From positions 1-12,817 of the forward strand of contig DALTWQ010000033.1 in assembly GCA_029987025.1 (NCBI GenBank): DNA of 12,817 bases. Reading direction: 5' to 3'. Source of the DNA: Methanocorpusculum sp. (GTDB taxonomy: Archaea; Halobacteriota; Methanomicrobia; Methanomicrobiales; Methanocorpusculaceae). Positions within the stretch are counted from its first letter, which is position 1. Each line of letters starts with the position of its first letter. Position numbers and translations under genes: made by a program. The notes under the pieces were generated by a model. That model was not told where the DNA came from, did not search any database, and worked only from the letters and a program-made list of their open reading frames with translations. Positions 12,763 to 12,817 of this stretch are shown here, piece after piece.

Positions 12763-12817
12763 GGCTCTTCGGCATTTAGTGTGAAGATTACTCTACTTTA
12801 GAATAATCGTTGGATAT

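Overview
The window looks like chromosomal DNA of a methanogenic archaeon, most likely of the order Methanomicrobiales and possibly Methanocorpusculum. The genus is a guess from gene content and sequence feel. Archaeal markers are an NMD3 protein, an archaeal two-KH NusA, an archaeal/eukaryote-type ProRS with a C-terminal zinc site, the archaea-specific CoA enzymes pantoate kinase and phosphopantothenate synthetase, Taw2, DUF424 and a clamp-loader small subunit. A truncated F420-linked FrhB/FdhB-type subunit at the left edge points to a methanogen.

Layout. (1) 2-226 (+): C-terminus of an FrhB/FdhB-family protein, closed by a clear hairpin-plus-T terminator. (2) 2336-387 (-): proS followed by nusA. 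(3) 2443-3874 (+): peptide deformylase and methionyl-tRNA formyltransferase. Both look full length and catalytically intact, a surprising pair in an archaeon. (4) 3875-4335: a gene-free interval holding a roughly 330-bp structured inverted-repeat element (element A). (5) 10252-4336 (-): a tightly packed seven-gene operon, DUF424 - nmd3 - taw2 - coaBC - pantoate kinase - phosphopantothenate synthetase - RfcS-like AAA+ protein, with overlapping ends at most junctions. It joins ribosome biogenesis and tRNA modification to three consecutive CoA biosynthesis steps and to a clamp-loader subunit with a degenerate Walker B. (6) 10379-11058: element B, a GxxExxY-family (PD-(D/E)XK-like) gene enclosed by perfect 39-bp inverted repeats and structured arms. 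(7) 11162-12739 (+): an MFS efflux-type transporter behind a TATA box and a candidate operator.

The most interesting observation is that elements A and B share one architecture. Each has outer inverted repeats related to AACCGC(R)AAT-N3-CGC(R)AAT. Each then has a nested multi-stem arm ending in an apical hairpin with loop T(T/A)ATC. The stem sequences differ between arms while pairing is kept. Element B carries the GxxExxY gene with its own candidate promoter; element A carries no gene. This suggests a dispersed, structure-selected element family with a gene-bearing and an empty form. The second most interesting observation is the bacterial-type def-fmt pair.

All calls are from reading the sequence. 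No database search or folding program was run.
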